NCBI GenBank assembly: GCA_949710005.1
Contig: OX453282.1
Span: forward strand, 13,826,236-13,890,235
Source: Ricordea florida
Taxonomy: Eukaryota; Cnidaria; Anthozoa; Corallimorpharia; Ricordeidae
Length of the DNA stretch: 64,000 nucleotides
Direction: 5' to 3'
Within the stretch, counting starts at the first letter, position 1. The number at the start of each line of letters is the position of its first letter. This document shows positions 13,662 to 27,400 of this stretch, one piece after another. Under the pieces are notes generated by a model, which had not been told where the DNA came from, ran no database searches, and worked only from the letters and a program-made list of their open reading frames with translations. The position numbers and the translations under genes were made by a program.

Positions 13662-16398
13662 TCATTAGTTTATCGTTTTATCTAATTAGCCGGTCTTTGC
13701 CAAATTAGCCTATATATTTACTTAAATGCCTGTTAGGTTTACCTAACTAGCCTATTTATATGTCTGATTAGGCTATCTATTTACCTGATTAGCCTATATA
13801 TTTTCCTAATTAGTATTTCTATTTATCTGATTAGCATATGAATTCGCAAATTGGCTTGTCTATTTACCTGATTGCCTTATCACTTTACCTGATTAATTCG
13901 TGTATGTACTTAATAAGCATATATGCTTAATTTATTTGTCTATGTATTTACCGGATTAGCCTATTTAATTATTTGGCTCTTGGGCTTACCGTTTTGGCCT
14001 GTTCTTTTACCTGATTAGATTATTTATTTATCTAACTAGTTTATTCTGTTATCTAAATAGTCTATGTATTTGCCTAATTAATCTATTTTTACATGATTGT
14101 GACAACTATTTACTTAATTAGACTATAAATTTTTCTAATTATATGATGTATTTATCTAATTAGATGATGTCTGCCTAATTTGCCTATCTATTTTCCTGAT
14201 TGCCTGATGGTTTTATCTGATCTGCCCACTTATACACCTGATTACACTAACTATTTACCTGATAAGACTATATATTTCCCTAATTAGTTTATCTAATTAG
14301 CTTATGTAATTGCCTAATTCGCCTACGTATTTAATTGATTGCCTGATGGGTTTTTCTAGTTAGCATATGTGTTTGCCTAATTAGCCTATCTATTTAACTG
14401 ATTGCCTGATGGGTTTATCTAATGGGACTGTTTATATAATTGATCACCCTAACTATTTACCTGATTAGACTATATATTTTCTTGATTAGCTCATCTATTA
14501 ATCTAATTAGCCTATGTAATTGCCCAATTCGCCTATCTGGCAAAGATCATAGCGTATCTAGAGTAATCATAGCGTAATGCAAATGCATAGAGTAATCAAA
14601 TAAATAGATAAAGGAATTAGGTAAATATATAGGCTAGTTAGGCTGATATATAGGCTTATTCGATAAATAAATAAACTAATCAGGGAAATATATAGTGTAA
14701 TCAGGTAAATAATTGGACTAATAAAGTATATAAATCGGCCAATTCGGTAAACCCATCAGGCAATCGGATAAGTAGGTTAAGTCTTTAGGTAAATATATAG
14801 GCTACTCAGTTAAAACGATAGGCTAATCAGACAAATAAATACGCAAATCGGGGAAAAATAATTAAGCTAATGAAATAAGCATGTATGGTAATCAAGTACA
14901 TAGATGGGCAAACTACATAAAATCATCAGGCAATTAGGTAAGTAATTAGCCTAATTAGGACCCTACATAGGCTGATTACATAATAAGATGAAATAATTAA
15001 GAAAATATACAGTTTGATTAGGTAAATAAGTTAGGCTAGTTAGATATATAAGTGATCCAAACGGCTTAAAAAATAGGTTAATTAGGCAAATGCATAGGCT
15101 AATTAGATAAAAAGATAAAAAAATTAGATAATTATATAATCTAATCAGGTAAAAGGATGAGCTAGGCAGGTTCATAAATAGGGCCAATCAGCTAGGCCCA
15201 TAGGCCAAATAAATAAATAGAAAGGCTAATCCCGCGAATCAGGTAAACCCATGAGGTTATCATGTAACTAGATAGGCTAATTAGGGAAAGACATAGGCTG
15301 ATTAGGTAAAGCGATAATCTGATTACGAAAGTATGTAGTCTAATAAGCTGAATAGTTAGGCTAAATAGGTATATAAGTAGGCCAATCAGGCAAGCCCAAC
15401 AGTCTAATAAATGGATACATAGGCTAAACCGGTAAATACATAGACAAATAAAATAAGCATATATCCTAATCTAGTACATACATAGATTAAAAAGGTAGAG
15501 TTTTCATTCAATAAGGTAAATAGGCCAAGTAGGCAAATACATAGGCTATTAACATAAATAGATAAAGTAATTAGGTAAGAATATAGGCTAATCAAGTAAA
15601 TGGGTAAACTAATTAGGGAAATAGTTAGAGTAATCAGGTATATAAATGGCGAGTCAGATAGACTGCTAAGGTAATCAGGTAAATCTATAGGCTAATTAGG
15701 CAAAGACATAGGCTAATTAGATAAACAGATGAACTAATAAGGAAAATTATAGCCTAATCGGCCATAAATATATGCATATATGCTTATCAGGTACATCAAC
15801 AGATTAATTAGGTAAAGTAATCAGGCAATAAGCCCAACAGCCAAATGAATACACAGTTTAATTAGTTTATCTATTTATCTACCTATTTCTTTGCCTAATT
15901 AGCCTGACTATTTACCTGATTGCCTAATAAGTTTACCTAATTAGCCTACTTACAAAACTGGCTAGCCTATCTATCTATCTGACTAGCCTATATATTTCCC
16001 TAAATAGTATATCTATTTATCTAATTAGCGGATGTTTCTGCCTAATTAGCCTTTCTCTTTTTTGATTTCCTTATGAGTTTTCCTGACCAGACCATTTATA
16101 AACATGATAAGCCTAACTTTCTAATTAGCTTATCTATTTGTCTAATTAGCTTATGTATTTGCTAAATTAGTCTATTTACCTGCTTCGCCTATTTATTTAA
16201 CTAATTAGTTGATTAATTTATCTTATTAACCTATTAATTAACCTATTCTTTTACCCGATTGGACAATTTATATACCTGACTAGCCTAACTAATTACCTGA
16301 TTAACCTATACATTTCCATTATTAGTTTATAGAGTTATCTAATTAGCCGATGTAGTGTCCTAATTAGCCTATCTATTTACCTAATTGCCTAATGAGTC
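13662..16398 (+). repeat. Satellite A monomer 6 (type Y)
   Basis: This is a 2,737-bp copy with J1 at 14545-14588 and the palindrome at 13914-13929. The diagnostic sites read A at 14116, T at 14134, CA at 14364-14365 and A at 15428, the same as monomer 4 exactly 5,474 bp upstream. Confidence 0.95.
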
Positions 16399-19135
16399 TC
16401 ATTAGTTTATCGTTTTATCTAATTAGCCGGTCTTTGCCAAATTAGCCTATATATTTACTTAAATGCCTGTTAGGTTTACCTAACTAGCCTATTTATATGT
16501 CTGATTAGGCTATCTATTTACCTGATTAGCCTATATATTTTCCTAATTAGTATTTCTATTTATCTGATTAGCATATGAATTCGCAAATTGGCTTGTCTAT
16601 TTACCTGATTGCCTTATCACTTTACCTGATTAATTCGTGTATGTACTTAATAAGCATATATGCTTAATTTATTTGTCTATGTATTTACCGGATTAGCCTA
16701 TTTAATTATTTGGCTCTTGGGCTTACCGTTTTGGCCTGTTCTTTTACCTGATTAGATTATTTATTTATCTAACTAGTTTATTCTGTTATCTAAATAGTCT
16801 ATGTATTTGCCTAATTAATCTATTTTTACATGATTGTGACAACTATTTACTTGATTAGACTATAAATTTTCCTAATTATATGATGTATTTATCTAATTAG
16901 ATGATGTCTGCCTAATTTGCCTATCTATTTTCCTGATTGCCTGATGGTTTTATCTGATCTGCCCACTTATACACCTGATTACACTAACTATTTACCTGAT
17001 AAGACTATATATTTCCCTAATTAGTTTATCTAATTAGCTTATGTAATTGCCTAATTCGCCTACGTATTTAATTGATTGCCTGATGGGTTTTTCTAGTTAG
17101 GCTATGTGTTTGCCTAATTAGCCTATCTATTTAACTGATTGCCTGATGGGTTTATCTAATGGGACTGTTTATATAATTGATCACCCTAACTATTTACCTG
17201 ATTAGACTATATATTTTCTTGATTAGCTCATCTATTAATCTAATTAGCCTATGTAATTGCCCAATTCGCCTATCTGGCAAAGATCATAGCGTATCTAGAG
17301 TAATCATAGCGTAATGCAAATGCATAGAGTAATCAAATAAATAGATAAAGGAATTAGGTAAATATATAGGCTAGTTAGGCTGATATATAGGCTTATTCGA
17401 TAAATAAATAAACTAATCAGGGAAATATATAGTGTAATCAGGTAAATAATTGGACTAATAAAGTATATAAATCGGCCAATTCGGTAAACCCATCAGGCAA
17501 TCGGATAAGTAGGTTAAGTCTTTAGGTAAATATATAGGCTACTCAGTTAAAAAGATAGGCTAATCAGACAAATAAATACGCAAATCGGGGAAAAATAATT
17601 AAGCTAATGAAATAAGCATGTATGGTAATCAAGTACATAGATGGGCAAACTACATAAAATCATCAGGCAATTAGGTAAGTAATTAGCCTAATTAGGACCC
17701 TACATAGGCTGATTACATAATAAGATGAAATAATTAAGAAAATATACAGTTTGATTAGGTAAATAAGTTAGGCTAGTTAGATATATAAGTGATCCAAACG
17801 GCTTAAAAAATAGGTTAATTAGGCAAATGCATAGGCTAATTAGATAAAAAGATAAAAAAATTAGATAATTATATAATCTAATCAGGTAAAAGGATGAGCT
17901 AGGCAGGTTCATAAATAGGGCCAATCAGCTAGGCCCATAGGCCAAATAAATAAATAGAAAGGCTAATCCCGCGAATCAGGTAAACCCATGAGGTTATCAT
18001 GTAACTAGATAGGCTAATTAGGGAAAGACATAGGCTGATTAGGTAAAGCGATAATCTGATTACGAAAGTATGTAGTCTAATAAGCTGAATAGTTAGGCTA
18101 AATAGGTATATAAGTAGGCCAATCAGGCAAGCCCAACAGTCTAATAAATGGATACATAGGCTAATCCGGTAAATACATAGACAAATAAAATAAGCATATA
18201 TCCTAATCTAGTACATACATAGATTAAAAAGGTAGAGTTTTCATTCAATAAGGTAAATAGGCCAAGTAGGCAAATACATAGGCTATTAACATAAATAGAT
18301 AAAGTAATTAGGTAAGAATATAGGCTAATCAAGTAAATGGGTAAACTAATTAGGGAAATAGTTAGAGTAATCAGGTATATAAATGGCGAGTCAGATAGAC
18401 TGCTAAGGTAATCAGGTAAATCTATAGGCTAATTAGGCAAAGACATAGGCTAATTAGATAAACAGATGAACTAATAAGGAAAATTATAGCCTAATCGGCC
18501 ATAAATATATGCATATATGCTTATCAGGTACATCAACAGATTAATTAGGTAAAGTAATCAGGCAATAAGCCCAACAGCCAAATGAATACACAGTTTAATT
18601 AGTTTATCTATTTATCTACCTATTTCTTTGCCTAATTAGCCTGACTATTTACCTGATTGCCTAATAAGTTTACCTAATTAGCCTACTTACAAAACTGGCT
18701 AGCCTATCTATCTATCTGACTAGCCTATATATTTCCCTAAATAGTATATCTATTTATCTAATTAGCGGATGTTTCTGCCTAATTAGCCTTTCTCTTTTTT
18801 GATTTCCTTATGAGTTTTCCTGACCAGACCATTTATAAACATGATAAGCCTAACTTTCTAATTAGCTTATCTATTTGTCTAATTAGCTTATGTATTTGCT
18901 AAATTAGTCTATTTACCTGCTTCGCCTATTTATTTAACTAATTAGTTGATTAATTTATCTTATTAACCTATTAATTAACCTATTCTTTTACCCGATTGGA
19001 CAATTTATATACCTGACTAGCCTAACTAATTACCTGATTAACCTATACATTTCCATTATTAGTTTATAGAGTTATCTAATTAGCCGATGTAGTGTCCTAA
19101 TTAGCCTATCTATTTACCTAATTGCCTAATGAGTC
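16399..19135 (+). repeat. Satellite A monomer 7 (type X)
   Basis: This is a 2,737-bp copy with J1 at 17282-17325 and the palindrome at 16651-16666. The diagnostic sites read G at 16853, C at 16871, GC at 17101-17102 and T at 18165, the same as monomer 5. A private C-to-A difference at 17553 restores the state seen in diverged monomer 1, so this copy may have exchanged with an unhomogenised monomer. Confidence 0.95.
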
Positions 19136-20889
19136 TCATTAGTTTATCGTTTTATCTAATTAGCCGGTCTTTGCCAAATTAGCCTATATATTTACTTAAA
19201 TGCCTGTTAGGTTTACCTAACTAGCCTATTTATATGTCTGATTAGGCTATCTATTTACCTGATTAGCCTATATATTTTCCTAATTAGTATTTCTATTTAT
19301 CTGATTAGCATATGAATTCGCAAATTGGCTTGTCTATTTACCTGATTGCCTTATCACTTTACCTGATTAATTCGTGTATGTACTTAATAAGCATATATGC
19401 TTAATTTATTTGTCTATGTATTTACCGGATTAGCCTATTTAATTATTTGGCTCTTGGGCTTACCGTTTTGGCCTGTTCTTTTACCTGATTAGATTATTTA
19501 TTTATCTAACTAGTTTATTCTGTTATCTAAATAGTCTATGTATTTGCCTGATTAATCTATTTTTACATGATTGTGACAACTATTTACCTGATTAGACTTT
19601 AAGTTTTCCTAATTATATGATGTATTTATCTAATTAGATAAAGACTGCTTAAATTGCCTATCTATTTTCCTGATTGCCTGATGGGTTTATCTGATTGGCC
19701 CACTTATACACCTGATTACACTAACTATTTACCTGATAAGACTATATACTTCCCTAATTAGTTTATCTAATTAGCTTATGTAATTGCCTAATTCGCCTAC
19801 GTATTTAATTGATTGCCTGATGGGTTTATCTAGTTAGCATATGTGTTTGCCTAATTAGCCTATCTATTTAACTGATTGCCTGATGGGTTTATCTAATGGG
19901 CCTGTTTATATACCTAATCACCCTAACTATTTACCTGATTAGACTATTTTTTTTTAATTAGCTCATCTATTAATCTAATTAGCCTATGTAATTGCCCAAT
20001 TCGCCTATCTGGCGAAGATCATAGCGTATCTAGAGTAATCAAAGCGTAATGCAAATGCATAGAAAAACAAGATAAATAGATAAAGGAATTAGGTAAATAT
20101 ATAGGCTAATTAGGTAAATATATAGGGTAGTTAGGCTAATATATAAGCTTATATGATAAATAAATAAACTAATCAGGGAAATATATAGTGTAATCAGGTA
20201 AATAATTGGACTAATAAAGTGTATAAATCGGCCAATTCGGTAAACCCATCAGGCCATAAGGTAAATCGGATAAGTAGGTTAAGTCTTTAGGTAAATATAT
20301 AGGCTAATCAGACAAATAAATACGCAAATCGGGGAAAAATAATTAAGCTAATGAAATAAGCATGTATGGTAATCAAGTACATAGATGGGCAAACTACATA
20401 AAATCATCAGGCAATTAGGTAAGTAATTAGCCTAATTAGGACGCTACATAGGCTGATTACATAATAAGATAAAATAATTAAGAAAATATAAAGTTTGATT
20501 AGGTAAATAAGTTAGGCTAGTTAGATATATAAGTGATCCAAACGGCTTAAAAAATAGGTTAATTAGGCAAATGCATAGGCTAATTAGATAAAAAGATAAA
20601 AAAATTAGATAATTATCTAATCTAATCAGGTAAAAAAATGAGTTATGCAGGTATATAAATAGGGCCAATCAGCTAGGCCCATAGGCCAAATAAATAAATA
20701 CAAAGGCTAATCCCGCGAATCAGGTAAACCCATGAGGTTATCAAGTAACTAGATAGGCTAATTAGGGAAAGACATAGGCTGATTAGGTAAAGCGATGATC
20801 TAATTACGAAAGTATGCAGTCTAATAAGCTGAATAGTTAGGCTAAATAGGTATATAAGTAGGCCAATCAGGCAAGCCTAACAGTCTGAC
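19136..20889 (+). repeat. Satellite A monomer 8, partial, ends at a fold-back junction
   Basis: The first roughly 410 bp match monomer 7 almost base for base. From about 19,549 the sequence becomes clearly diverged, so the homogenised domain ends inside this monomer. J1 is at 20017-20060, with a changed base (ATCAAAGCG) and an altered downstream unit. The complementary half runs only to about 20,886 (CAGTCT). It then joins, through GAC, to inverted satellite A beginning TTGGCCGAT, so J2 and the rest of the monomer are missing. Confidence 0.9.
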
Positions 20890-22341
20890 TTGGCCGATTT
20901 ATATACTTTATTAGTCCAATTATTTACTTGATTACACTAAATATGTCCCTGATAAGTTTATTTATTTATCGGATTAGCCTAGGTATTAGCCTAACTAGCC
21001 TATATATTTACCTAATTAGCCTATATATTTACCTAATTCCTTTATCTATTTTTCTGATTACTCTATGCATTTGCATTACGCTATGATTACTCTAGATACG
21101 CTATGATCTTCGCCAGATAGGCAAATTGGGCAATTACATAGGCTAATTAGATTAATAGATGAGCTAATCAAGAAAATATATAGTCTAATCAGGTACATAG
21201 TTAGGGTGATCAGATATATAAACAGGCCCATTAGATAAACCCATCATGCAATCAGTTAAATAGATAGGCTAATTAGGCAAACACATAGCTTAACTAGATA
21301 AACCCATCAGGCAATCAATTAAATACGTAGGCGAATTAGGCAATTACATAGGCTAATTAGATAAACTAATTAGGGAAATATATAGTCTTATCAGGTAAAT
21401 AGTTAGTGTAATCAGGTGTATAAGTGGGCCAATCAGATAAACCCATCAGGCAATCAGGAAAATAGATAGGCTCATTAGGCAAAGACATAATCTAATTAGA
21501 TAAATACATCATATAATTAGGAAAATTTATAGGCTAATCAGGTAAATAGAACCGCTAATTAGGCAAATTCATAGGGTAATCAGATAAATTAATAAACTAA
21601 ATAGGAAAATATATACTGTATTTAGGTAAATAGTTAGACTATTTAGCTATATAAATGGGCCAATCAGGTAAACCCATGAGGCTATCAAGTAAGTAGATAG
21701 AACTAGGCTAATTAGGCAAAGACATAGGCTGATTAGGTAAAAATATAAACTGCTTACGAAAGGATGTAGTCTAATAAGCTGAATAGTTAGGCTAAATAGG
21801 TATATAAGTAGGCCAATCAGGAAAGCCCAACAGTCTAATAAATAAATTCATAGGCTAATCCGGTAAATACATAGACAAAAAAAATTACCATATATTCTAA
21901 TTAAGTGCATACTTAGGTTAATCAGGTAAGGTTATAAGGTTATCAGGTAAATAGCAAGGACAATTAGTCAAATACACAGGCTATTTAAATAAATAGATAA
22001 AGTAATAAGGTAAATATATAGGCTAATCAGTAAATAGGTAGGCTATTCAGATATATAAATAGGCTAATCAGGTGAGCCCAAGAGCCGAAGAGGTTAATAC
22101 ATGGACTAATCCGGTTAATGAATAAACTAATAAAATAAGCATATATGGTAATCAAGTGCATACATAGGCAAACTAGATAGACTCATTAGGCAATTAGGTA
22201 AGTAGATAGGCTAATTAGGACACTACATCGGCTAATTAGATACCACTATAAGCTAATTAGGGAAATTTATAGGTTAAACAGGTAATTAGTTAGGCTAGTT
22301 ACGTATATAATTTGTCCAATCGGGTAAAATTATAGGTTACA
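20890..22341 (-). repeat. Inverted satellite A segment flanking block B1
   Basis: Starting at the fold-back, the repeats run back through an inverted J1 (21065-21108, minus strand) and on into the complement of the first half-monomer. Unit order outward from J1 matches the regular monomer, but divergence is high, and some units are altered, for example around 21,690-21,720. The segment ends in CGGGTAAAATTATAGGTTA and passes directly into 9-bp repeats. The same arrangement recurs at 38,650-40,080 and, inverted, at 56,891-58,140. Confidence 0.88.
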
Positions 22342-24430
22342 CCTAATACAGATGCTACAGCTACTAAGGCTACTACACGTACTACACTTAGTAAGCCTTT
22401 TACACTCACTACAGCTTCTACAGGAACCACAGCTTCTAGACGTAGTACACTTACTACAGCTACTACAGTTACTATAGCTCTTACACTTACTACACATACT
22501 AAAGCTACTACACGTTCTACACTTACTACAGCTACAACACTTACTACACTTACTACAGCTACTACACTTTCTACAGTTACTACAGCTCCTACATTTGCTA
22601 CACTTACTACAGCTACTACAGATACTTGAGCTACTACAGATATTACAGCTACTACAGATACTACAGGTACTAAAGCTACTACAGCTGCAACACTTACTAC
22701 ACATACTACAGTTGCTACACTTACTACACCTACTACAGCTACTACAGCTGCAACACTTACTACACATACTACAGCTACTACACTTACTACACCTACTACC
22801 ATCACTAAAGCTGCTACACTTACTACACCCACTATACCTACAACGGCTACTACAGCCACTACGTTTACTACACTTACTACAGCTACTCCGCTTAGTACAC
22901 TTAACACCTCTACTACACTTTCTACACCTACTACAGCTACTACACTTACTACACCTACTACAACTATTACACCTACAACAGTTACTTCATCTACTACAGC
23001 TACTACACTTACTACAGCTCTTAAACTTACTACAGATACTACTGTTACTACACGTCTTACACTTAATACAGCTACTGCAGCTTGTACACTTACTACACTT
23101 ACTACAGTTACTACAGCTACTACGCGTTCTACTTTTACTACAGTTACTACACTTACTACATTGACTACAGCTACTACACTTACTGCAGATACTATACTTA
23201 CTAGAGTCACTACACTTACTTCACCTACTACACCTCCTTCAGCCACTAAACTTACTGCACACACTAAACTTGCTACAGCCTCTACACTTACTACTGTTAC
23301 CACAGCTACTACACTTACTACAGCTACTACACTTATTACAACTACTACACTTACTACACTTACTACACTTACTGCACTTACTACAGCTACTACAAATACT
23401 ACAGCTACTACCGATATTACAGCTACTACAGCTACTACACCTACTACAGTTACTACACTTACTGCAGCTACTACACTTACTACAGCTACTACAGCTACTA
23501 CCCCTACTTATGAAACTACAGGTACTACAGCTACTGCAGAAACTACCCTTACTACACTTACTACAGCAACTAAACTTACTACACTTACTAAAGCTACTAC
23601 ACATACTACAAATACTACAACTACCAAAGTTAAAATAGCTACTATAGCTACTACAGCTACCACACCTAATACACCTGCTACAGCTACTATACCTACTACA
23701 CCTACTACACTTTGTACAGCTCTTACACTTACTACATGTAGTACACTTACTACAGCTACTACAACTACTACAGCGTCTACGCGTACTACACTTACTACAG
23801 CTACTACATTTACTACAGCTCCTACACTTACTAGAGATACTACTGCTACTACACGTTTTATACTTAATACAGCTACCGCAGCCTTTACACTTACTACTTT
23901 TACTACACTTACTACACTTACTACACTTACTACGGCTAATACACTTACTACACCTACTACACCTACTACACTTACTGCAGCTACTACACTTACTACAGCT
24001 AGTACACTTACTACAGCTACTACAGCTACAACAGCTTCTACACGTACTATACTTACTACAGCTACTACACTTACTACAGCTCTTAAACTTACTACTAATA
24101 CTACAGCTACTACACGTTCTACACTTACTACAGGTACAACAGCTTCTACACTTACCACACTTATTACAGTCACTACAGCTTCTTCACTTTTTTGTTTTAC
24201 TACAGCTACTACACTTACGACACTTACTCCAGATACTACACTTACTACAGATACTACAGTTACTACAGTCATTACACTTACTGCGCCTACTACACTTACT
24301 ACAGCCACTACTCTTACTGCACCTACTACACTTGCTACAGCGACTACACTTACTACAGTTACAACAGCTACTACATATACTACAGCTACTACAGCTACTA
24401 CTGCTGAAAAACTTACTACACATAGTACAG
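22342..24430 (+). repeat. Satellite B block B1, segment a (ACTACA strand)
   Basis: This is a tandem array of the 9-mer NNTACTACA, mostly CTTACTACA and GCTACTACA in loose alternation, with CCT, GTT, GAT, CAT, CGT and ATT variants. It opens with CCTAATACAGATGCTACA, a tag that also marks the other B block edges. Reading frames stay open for long stretches (for example 23161-25119 plus) as Thr-Thr-Xaa repeats. The frame passes straight through the strand switch and becomes Val-Val-Xaa, which argues against a real protein. I see no promoter, splice structure or unique exon. Confidence 0.95.
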
Positions 24431-27400
24431 TTGTAGTAAGTGTAGTAGCTGTGGTAAGTGTACTAAATGGAGTAGCTGTAGTAAGTGTAGTAAGCGTAGT
24501 TGCTATAGTAGCTGTAGTAAGTGTAGTAGCTGTAGTAAGTGTAGTAGCTATAGTGATGGTAGTAGATGTAGTAAGTGTAGTAGCTGTAGTATGTGTAGTA
24601 AGTGTTGCAGCTGTAGTAGCTGTAGTAGGTGTAGTAATTATAGTAACTGTAATAGGTGTAGTAAGTGTTGCAGCTGTAATAGCTTTATTTGCAGTAGTAT
24701 CTGTAGTAGCTGTAATATCTGTATTAGGTTTAGTATCTGAAGTAGCTGTAGTAAGTGCAGCAAGTGTAGCAAGTGTAGTAAGTGAAGTAGTTGTGATAAG
24801 TTTAGTAGCTGTAGTAAGTGTAGTAGCTGTTGTAACTGTAGTAAGTGTATTGGCTGTAGCAAGTGTAGTAGGTGCAGTAAGTGTAATGATTGTAGTGAGC
24901 AAAGTTTCTGTAGTAAGTGTAGTAGCTGTAGTAAGTGTAGTAAGTGTAGAAGCTGTAGTAGCTGTAGTAAGTGTAGTAAATGTAAGAGCTGTAGCAACTG
25001 TAGTAGCTGTAAAAAGTGTACTTCGTGTAGAAGCAATAGTTCCATTTGAAGCTGTAGTAAGTGTAGAAGCTGTACAAAATGTAGTAAGTGTAGTAGCTTT
25101 AGTAGCTGTAGCATCTTGATTAGGTGTAATAGCTGTAGTAGTTGTAGTAATTGTAGTAACTGCAGTAGGTGTAGTACTTGTAGTAAGTGTATTAGCTGTA
25201 GTAAGCCTAGTAAGTGTAGTAGCTGTAGTAAGTGTAGTAAGTGTAGCAAGTGTAGTAGCTGTGGTACCTGTAGTATCTGTAGTAGGCGTAGTAGCTGTAG
25301 TAAGTGTAGCAGCTGTAGTAAGTGTAGTAACTGTAGTAGGTGTAGTAGCTGTAGTAAGTGTAGTAGCTGTAGTAAGTGTAGTAAGTGTAGAAGCTGTAGT
25401 AGCTGTAATAAGTGTAGTAAATGTAAAAGCTGTAGCAACTGTAGTAGCTGTACTAAGTGTACTTCGTGTAGAACCTATAGTTCCATTTAAAGCTGTAGTA
25501 AGTGTAGAAAATGTACTAAATGTAGTAGGTGTAGTAGCTTTAGTAGCAGTAGCATCTGTATTAGGTGTAATAGCTGTAGTAGCCGTAGAAGCTGTAGTAA
25601 TTGCAATAGGTGTAGTACTTTTAGTAGGTGTAGTAGGTTTAGTAAGCGTAGTTAGTGTAGTAGCTGTAGTAAGTGTAGTAAGTGTAGCAAGTGTAGTAGC
25701 TGTTGTACCTGTAGTATCTGTAGTAGGCATAGTAGCTGTAGTAAGTGTAGTAGCTGTAGTAAGTAAAGTAACTGTACTAGGTGTAGTAGCTGTAGTATGT
25801 GTAGTGGCTGTAGTAACTGTAGTAGCTTTAGTGATAGTAGTAGATTAAGTAAGTGTAGTAGCTGTAGTATGTGTAGTAAGTGTTTCAGCTGTAGTAGCTT
25901 TAGTAGCTGTAGTATCTATAGTAGCTGTAATATCTATAGTAGCTGTAGTATCTGTAGTAGCTGTAGTAAGTGTAGTAAGTGTAGAAGTTGTAATAACTGT
26001 AGTAGCTGTAGTAAGTATAGTAGCTGTTGTAACTGTGGTAAGTGTTTTGGCTGTAGCAAGTGTAAAGGTGCAGTAAGTGCAGTAGCTGTAGGAAGAGTAG
26101 TAGGTTGAGTAAGTGTAGTGACTATAGCATGTATAGTATGTGTAGTAAGTGTAGTAGCTGTAGTAAGTGTAGTAAGTTTAGTAGCCGTATTAAAAGTAGA
26201 ACGTGTGGTAGCTGTTGTGACTGTAGTAAGTGTAGTAAGTGTACTAGCTGCAGTAGCTGTATTAAGTGTAAGACGTGTAGTAGCAGTAGTATCTGTAGTA
26301 AGTGTAAGAGCTGTAGTAAGTGTAGTAGCTGTAGTAAGTGTAGTAAGTGTAGTAGGTATAGTAGCTGTAGCAGCTGTATTAGGTGTAGTAGCTGTAGTAG
26401 CTATAGTAACTGTAGTTACTGTAGTAGTTGTAGTATTTGTAGTAAGTGTAGTAAGTCTAGTAGCTTTAATAAGTGTAGTAAGTTAAGTAGCTGTAGCAAG
26501 TGTAGTAAGTGTAGTTTCTGCAGTAGCTGTAGTACCTGTAGTATCTGTAGTAGGAATGGTAGCTGTAGTAGCTGTAGTAAGTGTAGTAGCTGCAGTTAAT
26601 GTAGTAACTGTAGTAGGTGTAGTAGCTGTAGTAAGTGTAGTAACTGTGGTAGGTGTAATAGTTGTAGTAAGTGTAGTAAGTGTAGTAGCTGTATAAGATT
26701 TAGTAACTGTAGTAAGTGTAGTAGCTGTAGTAAGTGTAGTAGGTGTAGTAGCTGCAGTAAGTGTAGTAAGTGTAGTAGTTGTGGTAAGTGTACTAAGCAG
26801 ATTAGCCGTAGTAAGTGTAGTAAGCGTAGTTGCTGTAGTAGCTGTAGTAAGTGTAGTGGCCGTAGAAAGCATAGCAGGTGCAGTAAGCGTAGTGGCTGTA
26901 GGAAGTGTAGTAGGTGCAGTAAGTGTAGTGACTGTAGTATGTGTAGTATCTGTAGTAACTGTAGTAAGTGTAATAAGTGTAGAAGCTGTAGTAGCTGTAG
27001 TAAGTGTAGTAAATGTATGACCTGTAGTAACTGTAGTAAGTGTAGAAGATGTAATAGCTGTAGTAAGTGTAGAACGTGTAGTAGCTTTAGTATCAGTAGT
27101 AAGTGTAAGAGCTCTAGTAAGTGTAGTAGCTGTAGTAAGTGTAGTACGTGTAGAAGCTGAAGTAGCTGTAGTAGCTGTAGTAAGTGTACTAGCTGTAGTA
27201 AGTGTAGTAGCTGCAGTAAGTGTAGTAGGTGTAGTAGGTGTAGTAAGTGAAGTAAATGTAGGAGCTGTAATAACTGTAGTAAGTGTAGTAGCTGTAGTAA
27301 GTTTAGTAAGTGTAGTAACTGTAATAAGTGTAGAACGTGTAGTAGCTCTAGTATCTGTAGTTAGTGTAAGAGCTGAGTAACTGTAGTTGCCGTAGTAAGT

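Noticed and set aside
20881..22341. Transposon with terminal inverted repeats (two J1 elements facing each other, 20,017 and 21,065)
   Set aside because: The facing J1 copies arise from an A fold-back. The stretch between is ordinary 21-bp satellite, with no transposase and no target-site duplication.
22330..22767. Cys-Ser-rich frame resembling a keratin-associated or metallothionein-like protein
   Set aside because: It is a frame of the same TGTAGTANN nonamers (TGT AGT NNN gives Cys-Ser-Xaa). Comparable frames occur wherever the repeat is present.
23161..25119. Possible mucin-type Thr-rich repeat domain
   Set aside because: No signal peptide, no flanking cysteine domains and no exon structure. 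Third positions are as fixed as first and second, so the constraint is at DNA level.
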